Of a stretch of DNA of 64,000 bases, positions 11,612 through 20,607 are shown piece by piece. Within the stretch, counting starts at the first letter, position 1; the number at the start of each line of letters is the position of its first letter. The notes under the pieces were generated by a model that worked only from the letters and a program-made list of their open reading frames with translations, had not been told where the DNA came from and searched no databases. This DNA is from Streptomyces sp. NRRL S-455 (GTDB lineage: Bacteria; Actinomycetota; Actinomycetes; Streptomycetales; Streptomycetaceae). Location of the stretch: NCBI RefSeq assembly GCF_000717875.1, contig NZ_JOCT01000004.1, positions 434,001-498,000 of the forward strand, written 5' to 3'. The translations under genes were made by a program, and so were the position numbers.

Positions 11612-12739
11612 GTGACGCAGAGCCCCGCCGTACCGCTTCCCCCGCCCGAGGAACGCCGACGCCTGCGCGAGGCCGCCTCGCTGACGCGGGCTCAGCTGGC
11701 TTCCCGGGTGGGCGTCAGCAGCGAGACGGTGCGCGGGTGGGAGACCGGCCGCTCCACCCCACGCGGCCGGAGAGCGGAGAAGTACGCGAAGCTGCTGGAC
11801 TCTCTGTCGAGGCCCGCAGAAAGTCCCGCAGAGATGACGCCCCACCAGGAGTGGGGCGCCGCCTCCGACGAAGTGGCACGATGGCGCACCAGGCGCGGAG
11901 CCGGCCGCACCGCGCTCGCCGAACGGGACCACATCACCGGTGCCCTGACGCCTGATCAGGCCTTCGACGCGTTGTACTCCTTCTGCGCCCCCGCCCTCGT
12001 CCGCCAGACCTACCTGCTGACGGGCCGTCGTGAGCTGGCCCGGGAGTCGGTCGAACGGGCCTTCCACACCGCCTGGCAGCGGTGGCCCGAGGTGGCTTGC
12101 GACCCCGACCCGGCGGGGTGGGTGCGCGCGGTGGCGTACGACTGCGCCCTCTCTCCGTGGCACCGGCTCCGCCCCCGCTACCGGCACCCCGAACCGCCGC
12201 CCTCCGACGCGTCCGACCGTGCGCTGATGGACGCCCTGCTGACGCTCCCGCCCTCGTACCGCCGCACCCTGCTGCTGTACGACGGAGTCGGTCTCGGGCT
12301 GCCGGAGACCGCGGCGGAGACGGAGGCGAGCACCCGCGCGGCCGCCAACCGGCTGATGCACGCCCGTGAGGCGGTCGCCGAGCGGCTGCCGGAGCTGGCG
12401 GACCCGGAGGTGCTCCACTGGAGGCTGGTCGAACTGGCCTCCGCCACACGGCTACGGGCCGCCAACCCGCTGGTCGTGCGGCGCGGCGGGGAACGCCGGG
12501 CCCGCTTGTGGACCCGGGCCGCCATCGCGTTCACGGTCGTTCTGATCGGGACGACGGCGCTCACCATGCGCTCCGCCCCGACCCGCTACGAGCCCCCGGT
12601 GCCCGAGGGCGAGACCGTCCGGGGCGTGCCCCCGCGGGTCGCGCCCGGACCACTGTCGGAGTCGGAGCTGAGGCTGCGGAAGAAGCTGCGCAAGGAGCAG
12701 CAGCGCGGGCCGGACCGCTTGCTGCCGCAGCCTCGCTGA
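11612..12739 (+). CDS. XRE helix-turn-helix fused to sigma-factor-like region, membrane-anchored
   Basis: Predicted 375-residue protein with an unusual domain order. Residues 12-65 are an XRE-type helix-turn-helix (AASLTRAQLASRVGVSSETV, WETGRSTPRGRR). Residues 110-160 look like sigma region 2 (FDALYSFCAPALVRQTYLLT, FHTAWQRWPEV), and 200-255 like sigma region 4 (LLTLPPSYRRTLLLYDGVGL, ASTRAAANRLMHAREAV). One membrane segment near 300-318 is followed by a short basic tail. A GTG start at 11612 is preceded by GAGGGG. The promoter region shared with the divergent DUF6350 gene is strikingly AT-rich (11571-11592). Function is unknown; a membrane-tethered transcription factor is an inference. Confidence 0.82.
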   Translation: MTQSPAVPLPPPEERRRLREAASLTRAQLASRVGVSSETVRGWETGRSTPRGRRAEKYAKLLDSLSRPAESPAEMTPHQEWGAASDEVARWRTRRGAGRTALAERDHITGALTPDQAFDALYSFCAPALVRQTYLLTGRRELARESVERAFHTAWQRWPEVACDPDPAGWVRAVAYDCALSPWHRLRPRYRHPEPPPSDASDRALMDALLTLPPSYRRTLLLYDGVGLGLPETAAETEASTRAAANRLMHAREAVAERLPELADPEVLHWRLVELASATRLRAANPLVVRRGGERRARLWTRAAIAFTVVLIGTTALTMRSAPTRYEPPVPEGETVRGVPPRVAPGPLSESELRLRKKLRKEQQRGPDRLLPQPR

Positions 12740-12764
12740 CGACGTCGGACGTCACGAAACGGCG

Positions 12765-12797
12765 GTGGGCCCGCCCCCTCGCCGGGGGCGGGCCCAC
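12765..12797. terminator. Bidirectional terminator before sucD
   Basis: Perfect 14-bp stem GTGGGCCCGCCCCC / GGGGGCGGGCCCAC (12765-12778 and 12784-12797) with a 5-base loop, between the stop codons of two converging genes. Confidence 0.9.
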
Positions 12798-12833
12798 TGT
12801 CAGCCAGGAGTCGCCGAGCCGGCGACGCCGTGC

Positions 12834-13718
12834 TCAGCTGCCGAGAACGGCGCGCGCCAGCTTGGCCGTCTCGGTCGGCGTCTTGCCGACCTTGACGCCG
12901 GCGGCCTCGAGGGCCTCCTTCTTGGCCTGGGCGGTGCCGGAGGAGCCGGAGACGATGGCGCCGGCGTGGCCCATGGTCTTGCCCTCGGGGGCGGTGAAGC
13001 CCGCGACGTAGCCGACGACCGGCTTGGTCACGTTCTCCTTGATGAAGGCCGCGGCCCGCTCCTCGGCGTCGCCGCCGATCTCGCCGATCATGACGATCAG
13101 GTCGGTGTCGGGGTCGTCCTGGAAGGCCTTCAGGGCGTCGATGTGGGTGGTGCCGATGATCGGGTCACCGCCGATGCCGACGCAGGTCGAGAAGCCGATG
13201 TCACGCAGCTCGTACATCATCTGGTACGTCAGCGTGCCGGACTTCGAGACCAGGCCGATACGGCCCGGCTTGGTGATGTCGGCCGGGATGATGCCGGCGT
13301 TCGACTGGCCGGGGGTGATCAGGCCGGGGCAGTTCGGGCCGATGATGCGGGTCTTGTTGCCCTTCTTGCCGGCGTAGGCCCAGAAGGACGCCGTGTCGTG
13401 CACCGCGATGCCCTCGGTGATGACGACCGCCAGCGGGATCTCGGCGTCGATGGCCTCGACGACCGCGTCCTTGGTGAACTTCTCCGGGACGAAGATGACC
13501 GAGACGTCGGCGCCGGTCTTCTCGATGGCCTCCTTGACGGAGCCGAAGACGGGTACCTCGGTGCCGTCGAAGTCGACGCTGGTGCCCGCCTTGCGGGGGT
13601 TCACGCCACCGACGATGTTGGTGCCGGAAGCCAGCATGCGCTTGGTGTGCTTCTGGCCCTCGGAGCCGGTCATGCCCTGGACGATGACCTTGGATTCCTT
13701 GGTGAGGAAGATAGCCAT
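12834..13718 (-). CDS. sucD: Succinyl-CoA synthetase alpha subunit
   Basis: Predicted 294-residue ADP/GDP-forming succinate-CoA ligase alpha subunit, active with SucC in the TCA cycle. The CoA-binding N-terminus reads [21 protein letters not shown]. The phosphohistidine segment [20 protein letters not shown] is present near residue 245, and the segment [14 protein letters not shown] is typical of the family. The gene begins 21 bases after the sucC stop, forming the usual sucCD operon, and a strong terminator follows. Confidence 0.97.
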   Translation of the reverse strand: MAIFLTKESKVIVQGMTGSEGQKHTKRMLASGTNIVGGVNPRKAGTSVDFDGTEVPVFGSVKEAIEKTGADVSVIFVPEKFTKDAVVEAIDAEIPLAVVITEGIAVHDTASFWAYAGKKGNKTRIIGPNCPGLITPGQSNAGIIPADITKPGRIGLVSKSGTLTYQMMYELRDIGFSTCVGIGGDPIIGTTHIDALKAFQDDPDTDLIVMIGEIGGDAEERAAAFIKENVTKPVVGYVAGFTAPEGKTMGHAGAIVSGSSGTAQAKKEALEAAGVKVGKTPTETAKLARAVLGS

Positions 13719-13739
13719 GGTGTTCTGTGACCTCGTCCC

Positions 13740-14921
13740 TTACTTCGCGGCAGCAGCCAGCTCGGCGGCCTTGTCGGCCGCGCCGTCCATGGTGTCCACG
13801 CGCTGCACGAGCGGGTGGTTGCGGTCGTCCAGGATCTGGCGGCCGAGCTCGGCGTTGTTGCCGTCGAGACGGACGACCAGCGGCTTGGTGACCTCCTCGC
13901 CCTTGCTCTCGAGGAGCTCCAGGGCCTGCACGATGCCGTTGGCGACGGCGTCGCAGGCGGTGATGCCGCCGAAGACGTTGACGAAGACGGACTTGACGTC
14001 CGGGTCGCCGAGGATGATCTCCAGGCCGTTCGCCATGACCTCGGCGGAGGCGCCGCCGCCGATGTCGAGGAAGTTGGCGGGCTTGACGCCCTTGTGGGCC
14101 TCACCGGCGTACGCGACGACGTCCAGGGTGCTCATCACGAGACCCGCGCCGTTGCCGATGATGCCGACCTCGCCCTCGAGCTTCACGTAGTTCAGGCCCT
14201 TGGCCTTGGCGGCCGCCTCGAGCGGGTTGGCGGCGGCCTTGTCGTGGAGCTCCTCGAAGTCCGGGTGGCGGAACTCGGCGTTCTCGTCGAGCGACACCTT
14301 GCCGTCGAGGGCGATGACGTCACCGGAGGCGACCTTGGCCAGCGGGTTCACCTCGACCAGGAGGGCGTCCTCCTTGACGAAGACCTCCCACAGCTTCACC
14401 AGGACGTCGGCGACCTTGTCCGCGACCTCGGCCGGGAACTTGGCGGCGGCGACGATCTCCTCGGCCTTGGCCTTGTCGACACCGTCGATGGCGTCGATGG
14501 CGATCTTGGCGACGGCCTCCGGGCGGGTGGCGGCCACCTCCTCGATCTCCATGCCGCCCTCGACGGAGGCGATGGAGAGGAAGGTGCGGTTGGCGCGGTC
14601 CAGCAGGAAGGAGACGTAGTACTCCTCCAGGATCTCCGGAGCCGTCTCGGCGATCATCACCTTGTGGACCGTGTGGCCCTTGATGTCCATGCCGAGGATG
14701 TCCGTCGCCCGGGCGACTGCCTCGTCCGGGGTGGCGGCGAGCTTCACGCCACCGGCCTTGCCACGGCCGCCGACCTTCACCTGGGCCTTGACGACGGACT
14801 TGCCACCGAGGCGCTCGGTGGCTGCGCGGGCCGCCTCAGGCGTGTCGATGACTTCACCGGCCAGCACCGGTACATCGTGCTTGGCGAAGAGGTCCCTCGC
14901 CTGGTACTCGAACAGGTCCAC
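13740..14921 (-). CDS. sucC: Succinyl-CoA synthetase beta subunit
   Basis: Predicted 393-residue beta subunit with an N-terminal ATP-grasp domain ([36 protein letters not shown]) and a C-terminal domain containing NIFGG-type sequence ([19 protein letters not shown]) and [12 protein letters not shown]. It supplies the nucleotide site of the SucCD heterotetramer. The GTG start at 14921 follows GGGACGGAAG. A CRP-type palindrome lies about 190 bases upstream, so cAMP-linked control of the operon is possible. Confidence 0.97.
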   Translation of the reverse strand: MDLFEYQARDLFAKHDVPVLAGEVIDTPEAARAATERLGGKSVVKAQVKVGGRGKAGGVKLAATPDEAVARATDILGMDIKGHTVHKVMIAETAPEILEEYYVSFLLDRANRTFLSIASVEGGMEIEEVAATRPEAVAKIAIDAIDGVDKAKAEEIVAAAKFPAEVADKVADVLVKLWEVFVKEDALLVEVNPLAKVASGDVIALDGKVSLDENAEFRHPDFEELHDKAAANPLEAAAKAKGLNYVKLEGEVGIIGNGAGLVMSTLDVVAYAGEAHKGVKPANFLDIGGGASAEVMANGLEIILGDPDVKSVFVNVFGGITACDAVANGIVQALELLESKGEEVTKPLVVRLDGNNAELGRQILDDRNHPLVQRVDTMDGAADKAAELAAAAK

Positions 14922-15101
14922 GCGCTTCCGTCCCTATCAGTGATCGCGGTTCGTTGGATGCGTGGGCGTGCCGCGAAGGGCAACGTGACGTCCGCATGTG
15001 TCACAAGGGAGGCGCACACGGTGTCCGAGCGCGCGGCATGTCCGTCTCGCAGGTTATCCCCGCTTGCGGAGCCGCTCTAAATCGAGGGTCACACCTGAGC
15101 G

Positions 15102-15115
15102 GTGATACCTGTCAC
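15102..15115. promoter_or_regulatory. Candidate CRP (cAMP receptor protein) site upstream of sucCD
   Basis: The sequence GTGATACCTGTCAC matches the Streptomyces CRP pattern GTG-N6-GNCAC as I remember it. Its flanks extend it toward the classical TGTGA-N6-TCACA form (GGTGA-N6-TCACA on the plus strand). It is centred about 188 bases upstream of the sucC start codon. Site identity is inferred from the consensus only. Confidence 0.5.
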
Positions 15116-15154
15116 ATGATGCCGCGCTCTCCGGCACGGCGTGCCTGGGGTGAG

Positions 15155-15190
15155 GGGCCTCACCGGGCTGGGGTTGACCCGGTGAGGCCC
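15155..15190 (-). terminator. Hairpin downstream of the secreted proline-rich gene
   Basis: Perfect 13-bp stem GGGCCTCACCGGG / CCCGGTGAGGCCC (15155-15167 and 15178-15190) with a 10-base loop. It is the second of two hairpins beyond the stop at 15429 and before the sucCD promoter region. Confidence 0.65.
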
Positions 15191-15250
15191 GCCTGACACC
15201 CGCGGAGGGGCGCGGTGGCCCTGTTCAGCGTCTGGCTCTCCGGGGTGTGA

Positions 15251-15286
15251 GTCGGTGGGTCCCCACCCCAATGGGGACCAACCGAC
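15251..15286 (-). terminator. First hairpin downstream of the secreted proline-rich gene
   Basis: Inverted repeat GTCGGTGGGTCCCCA / TGGGGACCAACCGAC (15251-15265 and 15272-15286), 15 positions with one mismatch and a 6-base loop. It probably acts with the hairpin at 15155-15190 as a double terminator. Confidence 0.65.
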
Positions 15287-15428
15287 CCGTCCACGGGGCT
15301 TCCGAACCTCGGACGACCGACGGCTTTCGACCGCCCGGGGCCGATGCCTCGCGGAGTCGGTGGGGGTGAGGGCGCCCTGCGCTGGTGAACCAGTGGTTCT
15401 GCCGTTGCCGGGCGCGGCGCCGCCTGGA

Positions 15429-16595
15429 CTAGCCGGGGAGGAGGGGGATGTCCCGGTGACGTTCCCGGGCTCCGGCCGCGTGGGAACGGGCCGCGGCGTC
15501 GGGCACGAGCCTCAGCGGCATCCGAAGGCTCCCAGTGACCGCGTGCGCGTCGCCGTGGCGTGGGGTGCCGTTGTCGGCCGTGGCGCGGTGGCCGAGCGTG
15601 CCGTCGGGGCGACCGGGGTGCGCGGGGGCGCCCGGGATGGATCCGGCGCGGGCGGCGGATCGGGCGGCGTGCTGTGCACGTCTGTCGCCGTCCGGGCGGC
15701 TCGAGGGGAGTACGTGGTCGGCGCGGGCGGGACGACGGTACTCGTCGCCGCCGTGTGCCACCGCGGCCGTCGCGGCGGCAGTGCGCTCGGTCCGGACAGC
15801 CGTGGCAGACGCGTCGGCCGACGGTGTCGTCACCTCGCCCGGGGCCGCGGGCTCGTCCGTGACCGGGGCGGGGAGCGGATGGTCCGGGAGGGCGGGGCGG
15901 CTGGGCAGACCGGGAAGCGCGGGCGTTCCCGACCGGCCGCCGACGACCTCGGTGAGCGGGGGCAGAACGCCGGACAGCGGGGGGAGTTCGGGGAGAACCG
16001 GGAGCTTGGGCGACGTCGGCAGGGTGGACGGAACCGGGAGCTTGGGCAACGCCGGCGACTCGGCCAGCACCGGCGGCTTCGGCAACGCCGGCGATCCTGA
16101 CGGGACTGCCGGCTCCGGCAGTCCCGTCAGCGATCCGGGAGAGGCTGGATGCGTGGGCTGCTTGGGCAGCGGCGGCGAAGCCGGCGACGGCTCGTTCGCC
16201 CGCGCACCCTCCAGCCACTTGCTCACGGCCTCACCGGCCTCACCGTGGCCATCATGGGCACCGTGGGCATCACCGGCCACCCGCATAAGCCGTTTCCCCA
16301 TGGCTCCCGCAATGTGACCGCGGTTGCCCACGGACGCGGAAGGAGGATCTGCCGGTTCAGTCCGGATGGCAGGGATGCGCGCGTCGGGCCGGACCAGGGG
16401 CCGCTCATCGCCGACGGTCCGCGCCACCCTGCTGTCCGTGAGCCCCCGCACGTCATCCGCCGCGAAGGCCCGCCCTCCGCACAGCAGCCCGATGACGAGC
16501 ACCCCGCCCATCAGCAGCGCTCCTTGGAGCGCACGCCGCCCGGCCGCCGTGCGCAGCATGCGCACGGCGGCACCGGACAGGGCTGCTGACCACAT
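15429..16595 (-). CDS. Secreted proline-rich protein of unknown function
   Basis: Predicted 388-residue exported protein. A signal peptide occupies about residues 1-46 (MWSAALSGAAVRMLRTAAGR, hydrophobic LMGGVLVIGLLCGG, cleavage after RAFA). The mature region has a His/Gly/Asp-rich part (DAHGAHDGHGEAGEA) and a long Pro/Leu/Ser stretch with repeated units such as LPKLPV, SPALPKPPV and LPELPPLSG. No enzyme motif is visible, and a cell-wall-spanning stalk is one possibility. The start ATG 16595 is about 17 bases from the nearest GGAGG, so it is provisional; the frame continues to 16646. I do not recognise a named family. Confidence 0.7.
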   Translation of the reverse strand: MWSAALSGAAVRMLRTAAGRRALQGALLMGGVLVIGLLCGGRAFAADDVRGLTDSRVARTVGDERPLVRPDARIPAIRTEPADPPSASVGNRGHIAGAMGKRLMRVAGDAHGAHDGHGEAGEAVSKWLEGARANEPSPASPPLPKQPTHPASPGSLTGLPEPAVPSGSPALPKPPVLAESPALPKLPVPSTLPTSPKLPVLPELPPLSGVLPPLTEVVGGRSGTPALPGLPSRPALPDHPLPAPVTDEPAAPGEVTTPSADASATAVRTERTAAATAAVAHGGDEYRRPARADHVLPSSRPDGDRRAQHAARSAARAGSIPGAPAHPGRPDGTLGHRATADNGTPRHGDAHAVTGSLRMPLRLVPDAAARSHAAGARERHRDIPLLPG

Positions 16596-16755
16596 CAAGA
16601 GCGGGAGATTCCTCCCGTGCGACGGAACAACTGCGGAACACTCCACACGTCACGAGCAACGAGTCGGCGATCAGGCGCCGATCCTCCACGGGAGTGCGGA
16701 GGTTGTGCAAGCCCTTGCCAACCGATGGACCGTCACATCCGTTACCTCGCAACGC

Positions 16756-16779
16756 CACGTCACGTCACGTCACGTCACG
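16756..16779. repeat. Short tandem CACGT repeat at the 3' end of the VWA gene
   Basis: Almost five perfect tandem copies of the 5-base unit CACGT span the stop codon region of the VWA gene. Each unit contains the self-complementary ACGT. No function is evident; replication slippage is a simple origin. Confidence 0.75.
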
Positions 16780-17953
16780 CGGCATCAGGTATCGGCAGCG
16801 GACGCTTCTCGATCGCCGCCGCCATCACCTCCGGGAAGAGGTCGGGCGTACAGGCGAAGGCGGGTGCCCCCAGCGCGGCCAGCGCGGCAGCGTGCTCCCT
16901 GTCGTACGCCGGCGCCCCTTCGTCCGAGAGCGCCAGCAGCGTCACGAACTGCACCCCCGAGGTCTTCATCGCCGAGACCCGCTTGAGCATCTCGTTCCGT
17001 ATGCCCCCTTCATAGAGGTCGCTGATCAGCACGACCACCGTCTCCGCCGGCCGGGTGATCTGCGACTGGCAGTAGGCGAGTGCCCGGTTGATGTCCGTGC
17101 CACCGCCCAACTGCGTTCCGAAGAGGACGTCGACGGGGTCGTCGAGCTGGTCGGTGAGGTCGACGACCGCCGTGTCGAAGACGACGAGTCGCGTGGAGAT
17201 CGTCCGCATCGAGGCGAGTACCGCTCCGAACACCGAGGCGTACACGACCGATGCCGCCATGGATCCCGACTGGTCGATACAGAGGATGACCTCCTTCTTC
17301 GTGGACTGGGACGCCCGCCCGTATCCGATGAGCCGCTCCGGCACGATCGTTCGGTATTCGGGCAGGTAGTGCTTGAGGTTGGCCGCGATGGTGCGGTTCC
17401 AGTCGATGTCGTGGTGGCGGGGCCGGTTGATACGGGCGCTGCGGTCCAGCGCGCCGGTGAGGGTGGCCCGGGTGCGGGTGGCGAGCCGCTTCTCGAGGTC
17501 CTCGACGACCTTGCGCACCACGGCCCGTGCCGTCTCCTTCGTCGTTTCGGGCATGGCCTTGTTGAGCGACAGCAGGGTGCCGACGAGGTGCACGTCGGCC
17601 TCCACCGCCTCCAGCATCTCCGGCTCCAGCAGCAGCGTGGCGAGACCGAGCCGGTCGATGGCGTCGCGCTGCATGACCTGCACGACGGAGGACGGGAAGT
17701 ACCTCCGGATGTCCCCGAGCCAGCGCGCCACGGACGGGGCCGAGGCCCCGAGCCCCGCCGAACGCTCCCGGCCCGTCCGCGGCTTCTCCCCTTTTCCGTA
17801 GAGCGCCGTGAGGGCCCCGTCCATGGCCGCGTCCTGCCCGGACAGCGCGCACCCGGTGCCGTCCGCCGTGTCGCCCCCGAGCACCAGCCGCCACCGCCGC
17901 AACCGCTCCCGTGCCGGGTCCGTCTCCGCCGTCTCGGCCGTCTCGGCCGTCAT
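16775..17953 (-). CDS. VWA-domain protein of the AAA/DUF5682 cluster
   Basis: Predicted 392-residue cytosolic protein. The C-terminal von Willebrand A domain (about 205-375) has an intact metal-ion (MIDAS) motif, ILCIDQSGSMAASVVYASVF, with the second-site Thr region LGGGTDINRALAYC and the downstream Asp in VVVLISDLYEGG. The N-terminal helical part (REERLRRWRLVLGG-like start, then FPSSVVQVMQRDAIDRLGL) is typical of VWA proteins that pair with MoxR AAA ATPases. Start ATG 17953 follows a strong GGGGAGGAC site. It is third in the minus-strand arm after the AAA ATPase and DUF5682 genes, and probably acts with them as an ATPase-driven remodelling complex (inference). Confidence 0.9.
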   Translation of the reverse strand: MTAETAETAETDPARERLRRWRLVLGGDTADGTGCALSGQDAAMDGALTALYGKGEKPRTGRERSAGLGASAPSVARWLGDIRRYFPSSVVQVMQRDAIDRLGLATLLLEPEMLEAVEADVHLVGTLLSLNKAMPETTKETARAVVRKVVEDLEKRLATRTRATLTGALDRSARINRPRHHDIDWNRTIAANLKHYLPEYRTIVPERLIGYGRASQSTKKEVILCIDQSGSMAASVVYASVFGAVLASMRTISTRLVVFDTAVVDLTDQLDDPVDVLFGTQLGGGTDINRALAYCQSQITRPAETVVVLISDLYEGGIRNEMLKRVSAMKTSGVQFVTLLALSDEGAPAYDREHAAALAALGAPAFACTPDLFPEVMAAAIEKRPLPIPDAA

Positions 17954-18092
17954 CGGTGTCCTCCCCTGCTCGGTCGTTCCCACAGCGGGATCACCGGCAC
18001 GGTCGTCCTCGGCCGGCCTGCGGCCCGCGGTCCGTTCCTGACGGTGCTCCCCGCTTCCGCTCCGGCCGCCGGTTTCCTCTGTCCCTCGGTCG

Positions 18093-20522
18093 TCACCCCG
18101 TCACCCCCACCAGGTTGTTGTCGCCGCTTCCTTGGTCCACTTCGTCCAGCCCGAGCAGCAGCCGGACGACCGGCAGCACGGCGTCCGCGCGCACCGGGTC
18201 GAGCTCGGCCGCGAAGCCGGGTATGCCGGAACCGGCCGCTGTCGCCCCGCCCGCCGGTCCCGGCCCGCGCCGGACCAGTTCGCCGAGGGTGCGGCGCACG
18301 CCGGGCTCGTACGCCGAGAACGTCCGCCGCAGCAGGGGCAGCACGTCCGTGAACGCCTCAGCCGGTACGCCGGTCAGCCACGCGTCGACCAGCCGGAGCA
18401 GCCGCTCGTCGTGCACCAGGAGCATCCCGCCCCCGGAGCCTCCTCCGACGAAGCCCTCGATCCACGCGGCGGCGTCCGCGGGCGGCGTGCCCGGGGAGAG
18501 GACGAGCCCCATGAGCCGCGCCGCCTCCTCCTGCGCCAGCTCCCCGTCGTCGAGCAGGAGCCGCACCGCACGCCCCCGGATCACCCCGGGCACGGTGTCC
18601 CGCGCGCCCAGCACCCGCAGCACCGACCGCCACCGGCCCCTCAAGTGGCCCTGGCCGGTCGCGGGGGCGTCCCCCAGCAGTCCCACGGCACCGTGCACGG
18701 CGTCCACATGACCCCGCATCTCCTCCGCCGCGTCCGCGTCGAGCGCGGCGCATGCGGGCGGGAGGCCGACGAAGACCCGTTCGGCCAGACCGGCGGCGAC
18801 CTCTGCCAGAGCCCCGGTGTCCGTACCGCGCACATCGCCGTAGCGCAGGGAGCGGACCAGGGCCGGCAGCGCCTGGGCGAGGTGACCGATGTCCGCGTCG
18901 AGGGCCGCACGGTCGGCGAGGATCCGCATCACCGTGGGCAGAGCGTCGGGCAGTTCGGCCAGCAGGCAGCGCTCGGCGAGCGCGGTGACGTCGTCGAGTC
19001 GCTGCGCGGCGACCGCGTCCGCCTCGGCCTTGGCGGTCGCGGCGGTCCGTACGGTCGTCCCCCACACCCCGGCCTCGGCGACCCGCACCGACAGCTCGGG
19101 CTCCCAGCGCAGCCGCCACGTCTCCCGGAACGTGCCGGTACTGCCCCGTGAGGCGGCCGGTTCACCCCAGGCGATCCCGAGCAGCCGCAGCCGGTGCAGC
19201 AGTCTGCTGCGGGCGGCGTCGTTCTCCTTACGCAGGTCGAGCTCCAGCTCCCGCTCGAGCGCCTCCGGTTTCAGCCGCAGCCGGCGCTGCAGACGGGCGA
19301 GGTCCCGCTGCAGCGGAACCGCCGGCGCCGCCGACGGCACCTCCCCCAGCACGTCGCCCACGACCAGCCGGTCCTGAACCAGGGCCAGCGGCACGTCCGA
19401 GCCGTCGCACATCACCGCCCGCACGGCGTCGGTCGTCTCGCTCAGGCCGGGCAGCGGACGGCCACGCATCGCGGCGAGCGTCTCGGCCAGCCGCACGGCC
19501 TCGATGACGTGCGCGGAGGAGACGATCCGGTCCTCGGCGCGCAACAGCCCCGCCACCTTGGTCATCCACCGCTCGACCGGCCGGTCCGGGGCGCTGAACA
19601 AGTGCCCGTACCAGCCCGGCGACTCGATGCCCGCGCCGTATCCGCTGAACCTCGACAGCCGGCGGTGGGTCCACGGGACCCAGGTCATGTCCGTCTTGAC
19701 CTTGGCCAGCCCCTTCAGCAGCGCCTTGTCCGCGGCGACGGTCGTCTTCCGCCGCAGCGCGGGCACGTGCCAGGCCCCGCACACGACGGCCACGCCGTCC
19801 TCGAACTCCCGCTGCGCGGTCCGTACCTGGAGCCGCATGTACGCCTCCCGCACCAGGTCACGGTCGTGTCCCCCGCTGCCGTAGGTCTCCCGCAGCGCCC
19901 CCATGGCCTCCTCGAGCACGGTGAACGGCGCGAGCGCGTCCCCCTTCCCCGCGCCGCGATGCTCCACGACGTCCTCCCACCAACGCTCCGGGTCGTCGTA
20001 ACCGGCGGCCTCGGCGAGCACACCGAGCGGGTCGATCCGCACGTCGGCGGAATCGGGGCCCGGACCGGAATCCGGGCCGGGGTCCGGCACGGGCGGGGAA
20101 TCCCCGGCGGTCCCGGTGTCCAGGGGGCGTTCGTCCGCCACGCCCGCCTCGCCCTCCCGGCTCCCCCAGGCCAGCGTGTGCGTGGCCGGCAGGTCGATGA
20201 AGCGGGCCGGGACACCGTGGTCCTGGGCCCAGCGGATGGCGACCCACTCGGGGGAGAACTCGGCCAACGGCCAGAAAGCCGAGCGTCCGGGTTCGTCCAC
20301 GGCGTGGGCGAGCAGCGCCACCGGTGGCCGCATCTCCTCGTCGGCGGCGAGCGGGATCAGGGCATCGGCCTCCGGCGGCCCCTCGATCAGCACGACCCGC
20401 GGCCGGGCTTCCTCCAGCGCCGCCCGCACGGCTCGCGCGGAGCCCGGCCCGTGATGCCGCACCCCGAGCAACAACGGCCCTGCCCCGGCCCCCCGGCCCA
20501 CAACGCTTGTCACGCCCGTCAC
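18093..20522 (-). CDS. DUF5682 family protein
   Basis: Predicted 809-residue protein of unknown function. The N-terminus reads LLLGVRHHGPGSARAVRAAL and then VVLIEGPPEADALIPLA, a pattern recalling ChaN/TraB/erythromycin-esterase-like folds, which place His and Glu residues in such positions; this link is my inference. A long helical region rich in Arg, Leu and Glu follows, with no membrane segment or signal peptide. GTG start at 20522 is preceded by GAGAGGGGG. It lies between the AAA ATPase (85-base gap) and VWA genes (139-base gap), the usual company of this family in actinobacteria. Confidence 0.85.
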   Translation of the reverse strand: MTGVTSVVGRGAGAGPLLLGVRHHGPGSARAVRAALEEARPRVVLIEGPPEADALIPLAADEEMRPPVALLAHAVDEPGRSAFWPLAEFSPEWVAIRWAQDHGVPARFIDLPATHTLAWGSREGEAGVADERPLDTGTAGDSPPVPDPGPDSGPGPDSADVRIDPLGVLAEAAGYDDPERWWEDVVEHRGAGKGDALAPFTVLEEAMGALRETYGSGGHDRDLVREAYMRLQVRTAQREFEDGVAVVCGAWHVPALRRKTTVAADKALLKGLAKVKTDMTWVPWTHRRLSRFSGYGAGIESPGWYGHLFSAPDRPVERWMTKVAGLLRAEDRIVSSAHVIEAVRLAETLAAMRGRPLPGLSETTDAVRAVMCDGSDVPLALVQDRLVVGDVLGEVPSAAPAVPLQRDLARLQRRLRLKPEALERELELDLRKENDAARSRLLHRLRLLGIAWGEPAASRGSTGTFRETWRLRWEPELSVRVAEAGVWGTTVRTAATAKAEADAVAAQRLDDVTALAERCLLAELPDALPTVMRILADRAALDADIGHLAQALPALVRSLRYGDVRGTDTGALAEVAAGLAERVFVGLPPACAALDADAAEEMRGHVDAVHGAVGLLGDAPATGQGHLRGRWRSVLRVLGARDTVPGVIRGRAVRLLLDDGELAQEEAARLMGLVLSPGTPPADAAAWIEGFVGGGSGGGMLLVHDERLLRLVDAWLTGVPAEAFTDVLPLLRRTFSAYEPGVRRTLGELVRRGPGPAGGATAAGSGIPGFAAELDPVRADAVLPVVRLLLGLDEVDQGSGDNNLVGVTG

Positions 20523-20607
20523 TTCATCCCCCTCTCAGCCTCGACGTCCCAGCAGAGACCGTGAGCGGCCACCGTCCCGCCGCCCAGAGCCCCCGGCCCC
20601 GTATCGC

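Larger units (their letters stand above)
14922..15428. other. Long intergenic region upstream of sucCD
   Basis: This 507-base region between the secreted-protein gene and sucC holds the sucCD promoter area, a CRP-like site (15102-15115) and two strong hairpins (15155-15190, 15251-15286). Reading frames in it show no ribosome sites or family resemblance, so I call no gene. Confidence 0.6.

Noticed and set aside
15160..16218. 352-codon minus-strand frame near the secreted protein
   Set aside because: Runs through two terminator hairpins and has typical Arg/Pro-rich shadow composition; the competing frame has a clear signal peptide.
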